A stretch of 17,907 nt of DNA from an uncultured Acetatifactor sp. (GTDB lineage Bacteria; Bacillota; Clostridia; Lachnospirales; Lachnospiraceae), in NCBI GenBank assembly GCA_934394515.1, contig CAKRRU010000046.1, positions 1 to 17,907 of the forward strand, written 5' to 3'. Numbering within the stretch: the first letter of the stretch is position 1; the number at the start of each line of letters is the position of its first letter. Made by a program: the position numbers and the translations under genes. Shown here in pieces: positions 6,739 through 12,582 of this stretch. The notes beneath the pieces were generated by a model, which saw only the letters and a list, made by a program, of their open reading frames with translations, was not told where the DNA came from and ran no database searches.

Positions 6739-8088
6739 ATGATTCAGATACAAATACCTGAAAAAGCGAAATATATCATAGAGACCATACAGAATGCCGG
6801 ATTCGAGGCGTATGTGGTAGGCGGCTGTGTGCGGGATTCCATCCTTGGGAGAACGCCCGGGGACTGGGACATCACGACTTCTGCGAGACCGGAGCAGGTA
6901 AAACAGCTGTTCCGCCGCACGATAGATACCGGAATCCAGCACGGCACAGTCACAGTCATGCTGGATAAGGAAGGCTTTGAAGTCACGACTTATCGCGTGG
7001 ACGGAAAATACGAGGACAGCAGACATCCCAAAGAAGTGACATTTACGCCGAATCTGGAGGAAGACTTAAAGCGGCGCGATTTCACGATCAACGCCATGGC
7101 ATATAATGAGACAGAAGGGTTGATCGATATCTTCGGCGGCATGGCGGATATAGAAGCAAAATTGATCCGGTGCGTAGGTAATCCGGAAGAACGCTTCGGA
7201 GAAGATGCGCTGCGCATGATGCGCGCGATTCGTTTTTCGGCGCAACTGGGATATGAGATCCACAAGGATACGATAGATGCAATTCGAAAACTGGCTCCCT
7301 CACTTCAGAAGATCAGTGCGGAGCGTATTCAGGTGGAATTGACCAAGCTTTTAACTTCCGCTCATCCGGATACCCTGCGTGAAGCCTATGAATACGGTAT
7401 CACGAAGGTGATTCTGCCGGAATTTGATGCTATGATGGAGACGCCGCAGAAGCATAAACACCACAAATACAGCGTGGGAGAACATACGCTGCATGCGCTG
7501 ATGGAGATCGCACCGGAGAAGAATCTGCGGTATGCCATGCTGCTTCATGATATCGGTAAGCCACAGACACTTACGGTGGATGAGGACGGCACGACGCATT
7601 TCCACGGACATCCGGCAGCGGGAGAGGAAATCGCGCGTAAGATCCTGCGCAGGCTACGGTTTGATAATGATACGGTCAGTGTCGTTACCCGACTGGTGAG
7701 ATATCATGATTACGGAAATGGCGTGACACCGGATCTGAGGATCGTGCGTCGGGCAGTGAACAAGATCGGAGAAGATATTTTTCCGCTGCTGCTCCCTGTG
7801 AGAAGAGCAGATATCCTGGCGCAAAGTGAATATATGCGCACCGAGAAACTGGAAAATCTGGAGCTCTGGAAGACCCTGTATCAGGAGATGCTCCTGAAAA
7901 AGCAATGCGTCTCCCTGAAAACACTGGCGGTTACCGGCAGAGATCTGATTGCAATGGGAATGAACCCCGGCAGAGAACTGGGAGAGATATTGCAGAAACT
8001 GCTGGAACTGGTACTGGAGCATCCGGAATGGAATACGAGGGAGATTCTTTTGCGGAAAGCGGAAGAATTGTCCGGTAGCAAAGAGTGA
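6739..8088 (+). CDS. cca: CCA-adding tRNA nucleotidyltransferase with HD domain
   Basis: The 449-residue enzyme adds or repairs the 3'-CCA of tRNA using CTP and ATP. Class II nucleotidyltransferase features in order: VVGGCVRD (26-33), catalytic GDWDITTSA (41-49, Asp42 and Asp44), RRDFTINAMAYN (112-123), the RFGEDALRMMRAIRF block (152-166) that reads the incoming base, a helical tRNA-binding body, and an HD domain beginning MLLHDIGKP (267-275). The HD domain is present in many clostridial CCA enzymes and may have phosphohydrolase activity. ATG 6739 follows AGAGGA overlapping the stop region of the HAD gene (9-nt gap), so translation may be coupled. Full length. Whether it makes all of CCA or only part of it cannot be decided from sequence. 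Confidence 0.94.
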   Translation: MIQIQIPEKAKYIIETIQNAGFEAYVVGGCVRDSILGRTPGDWDITTSARPEQVKQLFRRTIDTGIQHGTVTVMLDKEGFEVTTYRVDGKYEDSRHPKEVTFTPNLEEDLKRRDFTINAMAYNETEGLIDIFGGMADIEAKLIRCVGNPEERFGEDALRMMRAIRFSAQLGYEIHKDTIDAIRKLAPSLQKISAERIQVELTKLLTSAHPDTLREAYEYGITKVILPEFDAMMETPQKHKHHKYSVGEHTLHALMEIAPEKNLRYAMLLHDIGKPQTLTVDEDGTTHFHGHPAAGEEIARKILRRLRFDNDTVSVVTRLVRYHDYGNGVTPDLRIVRRAVNKIGEDIFPLLLPVRRADILAQSEYMRTEKLENLELWKTLYQEMLLKKQCVSLKTLAVTGRDLIAMGMNPGRELGEILQKLLELVLEHPEWNTREILLRKAEELSGSKE

Positions 8089-8117
8089 CATACTTTACAG
8101 GCTTTCCTCATAAGATA
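8088..8117 (+). promoter_or_regulatory. Candidate mother-cell sigma promoter for cotS
   Basis: CATAAGATA (8109-8117) fits the sigma-K -10 form CATAnnnTA and partly the sigma-E form CATACAnT. ACATACT (8088-8094), 14 bp upstream, matches five of seven positions of the sigma-E -35 (KMATATT). The boxes overlap the stop codon of cca. The gene served is a spore coat protein, which fits mother-cell expression. Short motifs occur by chance, hence moderate confidence. Confidence 0.45.
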
Positions 8118-8159
8118 GCGTAAGAACCGTAAAAACGGTTCAGTACATATCTTAGGAGG
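8106..8159 (+). promoter_or_regulatory. Leader hairpins reaching the cotS ribosome-binding site
   Basis: GAACCGT (8124-8130) and ACGGTTC (8135-8141) form a perfect 7-bp hairpin with an AAAA loop. Outside it, CCTC-A-TAAGATA (8106-8117) can pair with TATCTTA-G-GAGG (8148-8159), which would cover most of the AGGAGGGG Shine-Dalgarno of the GTG 8168 start. If transcription starts near 8124 from the candidate promoter at 8088-8117, the outer arm is absent and only the inner hairpin remains. Confidence 0.5.
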
Positions 8160-8167
8160 GGTTGTAA

Positions 8168-9172
8168 GTGAATGACAGAGCGGTGGCACTGCTGGAGCAG
8201 TATGAGATAGAAGTATTGCGCACCCGAAAGGGCAGAGGAGCGATTCTGTGCGAAACCGGGCAGGGCTGCCTGATTTTTAAGGAATATACCGGAAAGGAAG
8301 AACAACTGCGCCTGCAGGAGCAGGTACTTTTACGTCTGGCGGAAGATGGAACAGTATCCGCGGAGCATCTGATCCCAACGAAGGAAGGAGCCCTGTCGGT
8401 GACGGACAGAGATGGTGTCAGATATATTCTGAAGACCTGGTGGGAAGGCAGAGAATGCAACATCCGTGACAGGGAAGAATGTCTGGAAGCAATGAGACTC
8501 CTTGCAAAGCTGCATGAAGTGCTCGAATTTACACCGCGGTTTCCGGAGATAGAAGGAGTGCGGATACCGACGATAGAGAAATATTTGCCGAGCAGGGATT
8601 ACGAGAAGCATAACAGGGAACTGAAACGAGCCCGGCGCTTCCTGAAACAACGGAGCCAGAAGACCTGGTTCGAGATTCGTTTGTCGGCAGTGATAGATCC
8701 CTTTTTGGAAGAAGCCGGGCAGTTGAGTGATGAATGGAAAGAACTTGAATCTTCTGTATCGGAAAAGGCCGGGGAGGACAGTAAAATGTGTTTTTGCCAC
8801 GGAGATTACCAATACCATAATATTCTGCGGCAGGACAATGATTTTTTCCTTGTGAATTTCGAAAAATGTCAGGCGGACGGACCGGTGAGAGACCTCTACC
8901 TGCTGTTGCGTAAGCTGATGGAGAAAAGCGGCTGGGACGTCGGCTGGGGAATTAAACTGCTGGAGGCTTATGAATCCGTCCGGCCGTTAACAACGTTGGA
9001 GAGGCAGGATCTGTTTTACCGATTATCATATCCGGAGAAATTATGGAAGATCGTTAATTTCTATTATAATTCCGGCAAAGCATGGATTCCTGAGAAAAAT
9101 ATGGAAAAACTGGAGCTGCTGCTGGAACAGGAAACCGCCAGGAAAGAATTCCTGAAGACGATCCGGCGATAG
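8168..9172 (+). CDS. CotS-family spore coat protein, kinase-like fold
   Basis: The 334-residue protein has the aminoglycoside-phosphotransferase/choline-kinase fold of the CotS family of spore coat proteins. The N-lobe is about 1-95 (RGAILCETGQGCLIFKEY, then VRYILKTWWEGRE). The C-lobe carries FCHGDYQYHNIL (209-220), the Brenner-type catalytic loop HGDxxxxN, with Asp213 and Asn218. The next motif, usually (I)DFD/E with a metal-binding Asp, reads LVNFEKCQADGPVRDLY (228-243), so Asn230 replaces the Asp. This suggests weak or no kinase activity. The start is GTG 8168, 6-7 nt after AGGAGGGG. It likely acts in the mother cell during coat assembly. It is followed 39 nt later by a lipoprotein gene. 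In Bacillus, relatives depend on other coat proteins for assembly. Confidence 0.82.
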   Translation: MNDRAVALLEQYEIEVLRTRKGRGAILCETGQGCLIFKEYTGKEEQLRLQEQVLLRLAEDGTVSAEHLIPTKEGALSVTDRDGVRYILKTWWEGRECNIRDREECLEAMRLLAKLHEVLEFTPRFPEIEGVRIPTIEKYLPSRDYEKHNRELKRARRFLKQRSQKTWFEIRLSAVIDPFLEEAGQLSDEWKELESSVSEKAGEDSKMCFCHGDYQYHNILRQDNDFFLVNFEKCQADGPVRDLYLLLRKLMEKSGWDVGWGIKLLEAYESVRPLTTLERQDLFYRLSYPEKLWKIVNFYYNSGKAWIPEKNMEKLELLLEQETARKEFLKTIRR

Positions 9173-9211
9173 GATCATAGAAACGGCAGAGAGGATACAA
9201 AGGAGGAGACA

Positions 9212-10645
9212 ATGACAAACCGTCTGAAAAAAGCGTTCGATAAAGAAAAAACAATAGTGTGTTTTTTACTTGTGACAATAGTGTCATTGACAGGGTGCGG
9301 ACAGACGACGTCTCCGGGAACGACAGCGGCGGTGCAAAATACTGAGGCACCTACGGCAACGACCGATGCGGAACGGATGGACACGGGCTTTGTTGTGACG
9401 AACCCGGACAGTTTTGATTCGGCAGATACAGCCGTGTTGGTAGATATCAACAGTGTTGACAAAACTGTCAGTTTCCTGAACCTGGATCTGGGGAAACGAT
9501 ATACGCTGTCCATGGATGGAACCACGCACTTTGCGGATAAATACGGAAAGGCAATGTCGCTGGAACAGTTTCAGGAAGGAGATATTGTGGATGTCACTTT
9601 TCTGAAGAAGCAGAAACATCTGACCACCATGCAGCTGGCACAAACGGCATGGCAGTATGACAATGTGGAGCGCTATGAGATGAACACTGTCCGCAATGAA
9701 GTCTCCATCGGTGGAGAGGTCTTTCAGCTGTCTGATGCCACGCAGTATTTTTCCCGTGGGCACAGCATTGAAAAGATGGATCTGAATCCTGCGGATGTGC
9801 TGACTTTCCACGGGATCGACAGTACCGTGCTCAGCGTAACGGTGGAAAAAGGTCATGGATATCTGCGGCTGGTCAATGATGAGAATTTCATCGGAGGGTG
9901 GCTGGAGATCGGGCAGACGCAGATCGTCCGGATCACGGAGGACATGCTGGTGACTGTGCCGGAGGGAAGTTATCAGGTCGATATCAGTCATAACGGCGGT
10001 GGCGGAACCAAGAATGTCGTGATCAACCGTAATGAAGAGACTACGCTGGATATCGGTGATCTGGAAGTCGCTGAGGCGCAATACGGGATGGTATTGTTCT
10101 CCATGAACCCTTCCAATGCGGAGTTATATATTGACGGCAGCGAAGCGGATCCCTCTCAGCCGATCTCTCTGGAATACGGGATCCATCAGATTATAGCGAA
10201 AGCGGACGGGTATAAATCGCTGACCCAGTATCTCCGGGTGGGTCAGGAATCTGCGGGAGTGGATGTACAATTAGATAAGGCGGATTCCGACAGCAGCGAG
10301 AGCACCGGTGAATCTTCTTCGGGAAGTACAAGCAGTTCGTCCACCGGCAGTACTTCTTCTGCGGAGAGTACTTCATCCACCGGCAGTACCTCTTCCTCTG
10401 TAGACACAACAACAACGTATTATCGTGTCCACATAGATGCACCCGAAAAGGTGGAAGTATATCTGGACGGCAACTATGTGGGGATTTCACCGTGCAGCTT
10501 CAAAAAGACTTCCGGAAGCCATGTCATTACCCTGAGGAAAACGGGTTATGAGACCAGGAGCTATACGGTACAGGTAGATGAGGAAGAAAAGGATGTATCT
10601 TATTCTTTTGTAGACCTGATAACCGCTTCCCAGGCGGCGGAATAA
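9212..10645 (+). CDS. PEGA-domain lipoprotein
   Basis: The product has 477 residues with a lipoprotein signal peptide: basic start, hydrophobic stretch (about 14-26) and lipobox LTGC, so Cys29 would be lipidated on the outer face of the membrane. Residues 70-285 form a beta-rich region I do not recognise. Two PEGA domains follow: 291-355 (MVLFSMNPSNAELYIDG...GIHQIIAKADGY) and 403-468 (YRVHIDAPEKVEVYLDG...GSHVITLRKTGYE). They are joined by a Ser/Thr/Gly linker (356-402) encoded by degenerate short repeats. PEGA domains are found in surface proteins and are thought to bind wall or other proteins; no enzyme activity is expected. ATG 9212 follows AAAGGAGGAGA closely. It comes 39 nt after cotS, so co-expression is possible, but a sporulation role is only a guess. 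Confidence 0.85.
   Translation: MTNRLKKAFDKEKTIVCFLLVTIVSLTGCGQTTSPGTTAAVQNTEAPTATTDAERMDTGFVVTNPDSFDSADTAVLVDINSVDKTVSFLNLDLGKRYTLSMDGTTHFADKYGKAMSLEQFQEGDIVDVTFLKKQKHLTTMQLAQTAWQYDNVERYEMNTVRNEVSIGGEVFQLSDATQYFSRGHSIEKMDLNPADVLTFHGIDSTVLSVTVEKGHGYLRLVNDENFIGGWLEIGQTQIVRITEDMLVTVPEGSYQVDISHNGGGGTKNVVINRNEETTLDIGDLEVAEAQYGMVLFSMNPSNAELYIDGSEADPSQPISLEYGIHQIIAKADGYKSLTQYLRVGQESAGVDVQLDKADSDSSESTGESSSGSTSSSSTGSTSSAESTSSTGSTSSSVDTTTTYYRVHIDAPEKVEVYLDGNYVGISPCSFKKTSGSHVITLRKTGYETRSYTVQVDEEEKDVSYSFVDLITASQAAE
10340..10389 (+). repeat. Degenerate Ser/Thr-codon repeats in the PEGA linker
   Basis: The 14-base unit TCCACCGGCAGTAC occurs exactly at 10340-10353 and 10376-10389, separated by a related Ser/Thr stretch (TSSAESTSSTGSTSS in protein). 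It is a low-complexity linker that could change length by slippage or unequal recombination. Confidence 0.7.
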
Positions 10646-10690
10646 TCCCTGTGAAAGGTTGAGAAAATGCCGTAAATATGCGGAAAAATC

Positions 10691-10719
10691 TTGACAAAGG
10701 GGATAAAAACAGATATATA
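10691..10719 (+). promoter_or_regulatory. Strong sigma-A promoter of the HU gene
   Basis: TTGACA (10691-10696) and TATATA (10714-10719) are separated by exactly 17 bp, with an A-rich spacer. This is the best vegetative promoter in the window apart from that of hicAB. Transcription would start near 10726, giving a leader of about 70 nt before ATG 10796. A high expression level fits HU. Confidence 0.85.
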
Positions 10720-10728
10720 TATGTATAG

Positions 10729-10756
10729 ACGTTTCAAAAGAACTATTTTCGAACGT
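10729..10756 (+). other. 5'-end stem-loop of the HU mRNA
   Basis: ACGTTTCAAAA (10729-10739) pairs with TTTTCGAACGT (10746-10756) apart from one C-C mismatch and one T-G wobble, around a 6-nt loop. It begins 2-3 nt after the predicted transcription start. A stem this close to the 5' end commonly protects mRNA from 5'-dependent decay. This is inference from position. Confidence 0.55.
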
Positions 10757-10795
10757 AAAATTAATCACGAAAACTCATTACAGGAGGAGTTCAAT

Positions 10796-11071
10796 ATGAA
10801 CAAAACAGAATTAGTTGCAGCTATGGCTGATCAGGCTGGTCTTTCCAAGAAGGATGCAGAGAAGGCATTAAAGGCTTTCACCGATGTTGTTGCTGAAGAG
10901 TTAAAGAAGGATGGTAAGGTTCAGTTAGTTGGCTTCGGTACTTTCGAAGTATCCAGCAGAGCAGCAAGAGAGGGTAGAAATCCTCAGAGCGGCAAGCCTA
11001 TGAAGATCGCTGCTTCCAAGGCTCCTAAGTTCAAGGCTGGTAAGGCATTAAAGGATATGCTAAACGCTTAA
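10796..11071 (+). CDS. hup: HU-family DNA-binding protein
   Basis: The product is a 91-residue nucleoid protein, MNKTELVAAMADQAGLSKKDAEKALKAF..., with the conserved dimer core (about 1-55, including VQLVGFGTFEV) and the DNA-bending arm REGRNPQSGKPMKI (59-72) carrying the RNP signature. It binds and bends DNA without strong sequence preference as a dimer. ATG 10796 is chosen because AGGAGGAG lies 6-7 nt upstream. The same frame is open further upstream to 10691, but that stretch is the promoter and leader. It is a single-gene unit with its own promoter and terminator. HU at the head of the rqcP-yabP-yabQ-divIC group fits what I know of related clostridia, where Bacillus has other genes. Confidence 0.96.
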   Translation: MNKTELVAAMADQAGLSKKDAEKALKAFTDVVAEELKKDGKVQLVGFGTFEVSSRAAREGRNPQSGKPMKIAASKAPKFKAGKALKDMLNA

Positions 11072-11087
11072 TAGAAGCTGAATTTTC

Positions 11088-11126
11088 AGAGACTCGAGAG
11101 GACAACCTTTCGGGTCTCTTTCGTTA
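11088..11126 (+). terminator. Intrinsic terminator of the HU gene
   Basis: AGAGACTCGAGAGG (11088-11101) pairs over 14 bp, with two G-T wobbles, with CCTTTCGGGTCTCT (11106-11119) around an ACAA loop. TTTCGTTATTT follows. It ends the HU unit 17 nt after the stop codon. Confidence 0.85.
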
Positions 11127-11150
11127 TTTACAATATGTGAGGACACAGAG

Positions 11151-11390
11151 ATGAGATTAGATAAATATTTGAAAGTATCCAGACTGATCAAGAGACGCAC
11201 GGTGGCCAATGAGGCCTGCGACAGTGGCAGAGTATTGATCAATGACAAGCCTGCAAAGGCATCTGCCAATGTAAAGGAAGGAGATATCATTACGATATCT
11301 TTCGGTAATAAAGAAGTAAAGGTGGAAGTGCTAGATGTACAGGAAACTGTAAAAAAAGAAGAAGCCAAAGAACTCTTCCGTTATGTATAA
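11151..11390 (+). CDS. rqcP: RqcP (YabO) S4-domain ribosome quality control factor
   Basis: The 79-residue protein is almost entirely an S4 RNA-binding domain (1-60: MRLDKYLKVSRLIKRRTVANEACDSGRVLIND...). In Bacillus, RqcP binds the obstructed 50S subunit with RqcH and stabilises the P-site tRNA while alanine tails are added to stalled nascent chains. The identification rests on size, the S4 signature and location directly before yabP-yabQ-divIC, as in Bacillus. The start has TGAGGA 8 nt upstream. It lies between the HU terminator and a candidate sporulation promoter for yabP. Its own promoter could not be placed: a TACAAT at 11129 has no partner -35 and would leave too short a leader. It may rely on read-through from HU. 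Confidence 0.88.
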   Translation: MRLDKYLKVSRLIKRRTVANEACDSGRVLINDKPAKASANVKEGDIITISFGNKEVKVEVLDVQETVKKEEAKELFRYV

Positions 11391-11413
11391 TTTTCCGGAT
11401 CCCCCCATAAAAT
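11385..11413 (+). promoter_or_regulatory. Candidate sigma-E promoter of yabP-yabQ
   Basis: GTATAAT (11385-11391) resembles the sigma-E -35 (KMATATT, five of seven) and CATAAAAT (11406-11413) resembles the -10 (CATACAnT), with a 14-bp spacer. Transcription would start about 30 nt before ATG 11455. In Bacillus yabP and yabQ are sigma-E genes, so the position supports the call. The spacing is identical to that of the boxes before cotS. Confidence 0.5.
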
Positions 11414-11454
11414 GAATTGTAATATCAGGAAAACTCTGATGAAAGGGTGGGGAG

Positions 11455-11742
11455 ATGGAGGATTTAAATGCAACAGGACGTATGCATAAGGTAATCATGA
11501 CCAACAGGCGTACCTGCACGGTGAACGGAGTCAACGATGTACTTTCTTTTGATCTGCGCGAGATTTTACTGGAAACAGAGCAGGGAATGCTTATGATCCG
11601 GGGGAATGAGCTGCATGTGAACCGGCTGACCTTAGACAAGGGAGAAGTGGACATTGACGGCCGGATCGACAGCTTTGTATACTCGGATACCGCAGCATCC
11701 GGTGAGAAACAGGAATCCTTTTTTGGCAGGCTGTTTCGCTGA
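11455..11742 (+). CDS. yabP: Sporulation protein YabP
   Basis: The 95-residue protein of the YabP/YqfC family has the conserved core FDLREILLETEQGMLMIRGNELHVNRLTLDKGEVDIDGRIDSFVY (about 32-76), predicted to be mostly beta strand and cytoplasmic. In Bacillus it is made in the mother cell and needed for spore cortex formation, although its biochemical role is not established. AAAGGGTGGGG precedes ATG 11455 closely. Its TGA overlaps the yabQ start (TGATG at 11740-11744), so the two are translationally coupled. The C-terminus SFFGRLFR is a short amphipathic stretch. Length is normal for the family. Confidence 0.9.
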   Translation: MEDLNATGRMHKVIMTNRRTCTVNGVNDVLSFDLREILLETEQGMLMIRGNELHVNRLTLDKGEVDIDGRIDSFVYSDTAASGEKQESFFGRLFR

Positions 11743-12284
11743 TGGATGAGAATGTTTTCTTGGCACATTCTTTTCTGCTGGGACTGTGGATCACTTTTTT
11801 GTATGATATACTGCGGATACTGCGAAGAGTGTTTGCCCACAGTGCCGGGATGGTGTCGCTGGAAGATCTGGCATTCTGGATGTACTGTGCCGGGAAAGTT
11901 TTTTTGCTGATGTTTCACGAAAGCAACGGTAATCTGCGCTGGTTTGCCGTGATGGGGGCACTTACGGGAATGTACCTCTATCACAAAGCGGTCAGCCCCT
12001 CTTTTGTAAAATATGCGGCACTTGGTATAAACACTTTGCTATCTCCTGTCCGGAAGGTATTACAAAGAACCCGGATATGGTTAAAAAAGAAGTTGACGAG
12101 CCTATGGAAAATGCTTAAAATATTCTATAAAAGGAGATGCGCGTATGGCAAGAAGAAAAACACCTTACCGCAAGAGACACCAGAACCGGTTCAGCATGTT
12201 TCTGGTGAGCCTGGTCGTATTGATGATCATGGTAGTAGTTGCGGTACGGAGCGTGGAATTACAACAGAAGATAGAAGGATATGA
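11742..12284 (+). CDS. yabQ: Spore cortex biosynthesis protein YabQ
   Basis: The product has 180 residues, with about four predicted membrane segments in the first 100 (around 8-28, 44-58, 65-82 and 86-102), followed by a basic amphipathic stretch (103-135). This matches the YabQ family, a membrane protein required for cortex assembly around the forespore. ATG 11742 overlaps the yabP stop. The final 46 residues or so are encoded out of frame over the first 140 nt of divIC; they are hydrophilic, unlike the rest, and probably carry little conserved function. A TAA (12128-12130) lies in another frame just before the overlap, so a single-base shift would give a YabQ of about 130 residues. The tail may thus be the result of an indel, or of a sequencing error. 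Confidence 0.85.
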   Translation: MDENVFLAHSFLLGLWITFLYDILRILRRVFAHSAGMVSLEDLAFWMYCAGKVFLLMFHESNGNLRWFAVMGALTGMYLYHKAVSPSFVKYAALGINTLLSPVRKVLQRTRIWLKKKLTSLWKMLKIFYKRRCAYGKKKNTLPQETPEPVQHVSGEPGRIDDHGSSCGTERGITTEDRRI

Positions 12285-12453
12285 TACGCAGATCGCAAGC
12301 CTGACCACGCAGATCGAAGCGGAGAATACCAGGGCGGAGGAGATCGAGGAATATCGTAAGTATACCCAGACCAAGGCTTATGTGGAGGAAGTGGCGAAGG
12401 ATAAGCTGGGACTTGTGTATGAAGGTGAGATCCTCTTTAAGGAGGACAATTAA
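12145..12453 (+). CDS. divIC: Septum formation initiator DivIC/FtsB family
   Basis: The product is a 102-residue bitopic division protein: basic cytoplasmic N-terminus (1-18, ARRKTPYRKRHQNR), one membrane span (about 19-38), an extracellular coiled coil (39-72, VELQQKIEGYDTQIASLTTQIEAEN), and the conserved end YVEEVAKDKLGLVYEGEILF (79-98). With DivIB and FtsL it links the Z ring to septal wall synthesis. ATG 12145 has AAAGGAG 8 nt upstream, a good site located inside yabQ. It overlaps yabQ by 140 nt and ends at a terminator. Its placement after yabQ is the same as in Bacillus; the S1-domain gene yabR that follows divIC there is absent here. Confidence 0.92.
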   Translation: MARRKTPYRKRHQNRFSMFLVSLVVLMIMVVVAVRSVELQQKIEGYDTQIASLTTQIEAENTRAEEIEEYRKYTQTKAYVEEVAKDKLGLVYEGEILFKEDN

Positions 12454-12492
12454 GCAGGGAAACTGATTCTGAACAGTGGACCTGCTTTTTTT
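12453..12492 (+). terminator. Intrinsic terminator after divIC
   Basis: AGCAGG (12453-12458) pairs with CCTGCT (12481-12486), and ACTG (12462-12465) with CAGT (12474-12477) inside it. A run of T's (12486-12492) follows. The left arm begins within the divIC stop codon. It isolates spoIIE from the upstream operon, so spoIIE depends on its own promoter. Confidence 0.85.
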
Positions 12493-12557
12493 GTCGCAAA
12501 AAATGAAGTTACGACTCCCTCGATTTGACAAAAAGGGAAAACGGTCTGTCCTATAAT
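12492..12557 (+). promoter_or_regulatory. Spo0A-type promoter of spoIIE, 21-bp spacer
   Basis: TTGACA (12525-12530) and TATAAT (12552-12557) are consensus boxes but 21 bp apart, too far for unaided sigma-A. The Bacillus spoIIE and spoIIG promoters have this same 21-22 bp spacing and are activated by phosphorylated Spo0A bound over the -35. Here TTTGACA (12524-12530), which is TGTCAAA on the other strand and one base from the 0A box TGTCGAA, overlaps the -35. TGTCGCA (12492-12498), also one base off, lies about 32 bp upstream. Location before spoIIE makes the reading strong. Confidence 0.78.
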
Positions 12558-12568
12558 CGGTGGACAGA
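12545..12568. promoter_or_regulatory. Inverted repeat framing the spoIIE -10 box
   Basis: TCTGTCC (12545-12551) and GGACAGA (12562-12568) are perfect 7-bp inverted arms around a 10-bp centre that starts with TATAAT. A dimeric repressor bound here would block the promoter, or the repeat may be chance. No candidate regulator is encoded in the window. Confidence 0.4.
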
Positions 12569-12582
12569 AAGGGGAGTCAGGG

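Noticed and set aside
9284..10081. Minus-strand open frame (265 codons) opposite the PEGA lipoprotein gene
   Set aside because: Composition is His/Arg/Ile-rich as expected of an antisense shadow; no start signal seen.
10691..10795. N-terminal extension of HU by 35 codons
   Set aside because: This stretch is the promoter (TTGACA-17-TATATA) and leader; the ATG at 10796 has a perfect ribosome-binding site and gives the normal HU length.
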